A stretch of DNA of 14,215 bases from Desulfobacterales bacterium (GTDB taxonomy: Bacteria > Desulfobacterota > Desulfobacteria > Desulfobacterales > C00003106): positions 1-14,215 of the forward strand of contig JAUWMN010000010.1 in NCBI GenBank assembly GCA_030613165.1. The letters run 5' to 3'. Shown piece by piece: positions 12,985 to 14,215 of this stretch. The notes below the pieces were generated by a model. It was given only the letters and a program-made list of their open reading frames with translations. It did not search any database and was not told where the DNA came from. The first letter of the stretch is position 1. Every line of letters starts with the position of its first letter. The position numbers and the translations under genes were made by a program.

Positions 12985-13574
12985 TCATCCCACCTGGTTT
13001 TCACATAACACGTCTTGTGATCTATCTTAATATCTGAAATTTCCGCGACACCCCTAAAATCAGCGCTGAACAATTGAGCGCCGTTCAGAATAGTCCCGCA
13101 CAGTTTGGCCCCTTTAAAAATAGCAGAGGTAAGATCTGTATTTGAGAGGTTGGCCCCGGTCAAATCCGTACCGGAAAAATTGACTCCGGCCAAATTGCTC
13201 CCTGACAGGTCTGCATCGCGAAAATCCGAGCCGCTGAAATTAGCTTCAACAGCCCACACACATCGCATAAGCGCGTTTGAAAAATTGCAACCAATAAAAG
13301 TTGCCATCCACATCCTTGCTCTGTCAAGTTTTGCCTTAAGAAAGTTCACATCTCGGGCACGCACATAATTGTAATGAATTCTCTCCAAATTGGCTTTTAT
13401 AAAACTGCTGTAATCTAACAGGGCGCCTCTAAAATTGCTCCCCCAGAAGTTGATCCCGTCCAGATTCAGTTTGTCGTAACAACCCCGTACAAAAAATGTA
13501 TGCTGAAAGGACCGAATCCCCTGATTCAGTTTTTCAACAATATCATTTTTGGTCAATTGAACTGATTGCAACAT
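12942..13574 (-). CDS. Pentapeptide-repeat protein
   Basis: 210 aa. From about residue 38 to 175 the sequence follows the A(D/N)LXX periodicity, clearest at ANFSGSDFRDADLSGSNLAG and VNFSGTDLTGANLSNTDLTS. Such repeats fold as a right-handed square beta-helix. Some members mimic DNA and protect gyrase (Qnr, MfpA), but most have no known role, and nothing here marks it as Qnr. It has no signal peptide and is probably cytoplasmic. The ATG at 13574 has a strong AGGAGG eight nt upstream. The gene lies 49 bases after the FabH-like gene on the same strand and is probably cotranscribed with it. The C-terminal end is uncertain: a -1 frame stays open for 76 codons across its stop, so a frameshift near codon 200 is possible. 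Confidence 0.88.
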   Translation of the reverse strand: MLQSVQLTKNDIVEKLNQGIRSFQHTFFVRGCYDKLNLDGINFWGSNFRGALLDYSSFIKANLERIHYNYVRARDVNFLKAKLDRARMWMATFIGCNFSNALMRCVWAVEANFSGSDFRDADLSGSNLAGVNFSGTDLTGANLSNTDLTSAIFKGAKLCGTILNGAQLFSADFRGVAEISDIKIDHKTCYVKTRWDDGMEGRLIAGVQSV

Positions 13575-13623
13575 AATACTATCCTCCTGCTATTATAATA
13601 CTATTAAATTCCTACACTATCAG

Positions 13624-14215
13624 CTAAAACTGCACCACCATCCCCGCCGATGTGATTCCCGCGCCCATAACACCAAAAAGAACCTTGGCCCCTTTGCCGA
13701 TTCTCCCCTGATCCAGGGCCTCTTTAAGGGCAATCAACGTACAACTGGAGCCGGTATTGGCATACTTATCAATTGTAAGAACAACCCTATCTTCTGTTAT
13801 CCCAAAAGTTTTAGCGGCAGTCAAAATAGTCTGGAGATTGACCTGATGCGGTAGAAACAGATCAATATCCTTTCCGGTGAGACCGGTCACCTTCAAGGTT
13901 TCACCGATTGCCTTGACAAGTTCTTCTGTCGCGGATCTTTCAAAAATCTTGCGGTTTATATTGTCATTAGAGTTTCCCATAGCAATATAACCTTCTTTAA
14001 GATTCTTTTCAGTTATCGGGAGCTCCTGATAAGCATTGAGCATCCAATGGTGCTGGGGATTTGCCTGTAGATACCCCCCCAGGATACCCTCTTTTTCGTC
14101 CCCGGTCCATTGCATGATAATTGCCGCCGCTCCATCGGCCACCGCGGGAAGAGAAGTAAGGTACTCCCAATCAAGGAGCCGTGAATAAGTCTCGCCACCG
14201 GCCAAGAGGATGTAG
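13624..14215 (-). CDS. 3-oxoacyl-ACP synthase III (FabH/KAS III-like), C-terminal part, cut by the window edge
   Basis: About 196 residues are visible and the frame is open through 14215, so the N-terminal half with the catalytic Cys lies outside. The thiolase-fold C-terminal half shows the catalytic His in FLPHQVN and the catalytic Asn in KYANTGSS, both in KAS III order, and ends GVMGAGITSAGMVVQF like FabH. KAS III enzymes condense an acyl-CoA starter with malonyl-ACP. Variants also make quinolones, polyketide starters and long-chain olefin precursors. The insert ANPQHHWMLNAYQELPI is not typical of housekeeping FabH, so a specialised ketoacyl synthase is possible. The next gene on the strand encodes a pentapeptide-repeat protein; no fabD, fabG or acpP is in view. 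I leave the symbol empty because the starter specificity cannot be read. Confidence 0.85.
   Translation of the reverse strand, partial: YILLAGGETYSRLLDWEYLTSLPAVADGAAAIIMQWTGDEKEGILGGYLQANPQHHWMLNAYQELPITEKNLKEGYIAMGNSNDNINRKIFERSATEELVKAIGETLKVTGLTGKDIDLFLPHQVNLQTILTAAKTFGITEDRVVLTIDKYANTGSSCTLIALKEALDQGRIGKGAKVLFGVMGAGITSAGMVVQF

Noticed and set aside
12942..13574. Qnr-type quinolone-resistance protein in an integron cassette
   Set aside because: The repeats are generic, no Qnr-specific features or attC site were seen, and the adjacent integrase is only a dead fragment.

Overview
The window looks like part of the chromosome of a sulfate-reducing (or closely related syntrophic) member of the Desulfobacterota, of moderate GC content. 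The main reason is a complete set of genes for the Qrc complex (periplasmic cytochrome c : menaquinone reductase), known from sulfate reducers: a multiheme cytochrome c (QrcA), a Tat-exported molybdopterin-oxidoreductase-family protein (QrcB), a four-cluster Fe-S protein (QrcC) and a ten-helix NrfD-type membrane protein (QrcD), in the order qrcABCD on the minus strand. System II cytochrome c maturation genes (resB, resC) fit the same lineage.

Layout from left to right. (1) Positions 1-2205, minus strand: a translationally coupled trio with 4-nt overlaps, SAM methyltransferase, then an AmrS-type radical SAM enzyme, then an FAH-family hydrolase cut by the window edge. (2) 2358-3064, plus: ssb with a good sigma70-type promoter and a leader carrying a large inverted repeat. 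(3) 3077-3364, minus: tatA with a clear promoter and three 12-bp tandem repeats at the start of its transcript. (4) 3433-4230, plus: moaB, preceded by a near-perfect 38-nt palindrome. A 193-bp MITE-like element with a 5-bp target duplication sits exactly in its stop codon, followed by a bidirectional terminator. (5) 4280-9840, minus: promoter, qrcA, qrcB, qrcC, qrcD, and then a 49-aa single-helix membrane protein that may be an extra Qrc subunit. (6) 10116-12497, minus: resB (TTG start) and resC. (7) 12530-12984: a broken integron-integrase fragment and an unexplained open frame. (8) 12942-14215, minus: a pentapeptide-repeat protein and the C-terminal part of a FabH-like ketoacyl synthase.

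How the genes fit together: QrcA needs covalent haem attachment outside the membrane (ResB/ResC), QrcB has a twin-arginine signal (TatA), and QrcB belongs to a pterin-binding family (MoaB makes molybdenum cofactor, although characterised Qrc contains no Mo). The window therefore pairs an electron-transfer complex with parts of its export and maturation machinery. No phage, CRISPR array, rRNA or tRNA was seen.

The intergenic spacers are unusual. Several carry their own family of degenerate short-word repeats, often arranged as two inverted arms around a spacer, and others carry exact 12-14 bp tandem duplications. Together with the MITE and the integrase remnant, this suggests spacers that gain sequence by small-scale duplication and insertion.
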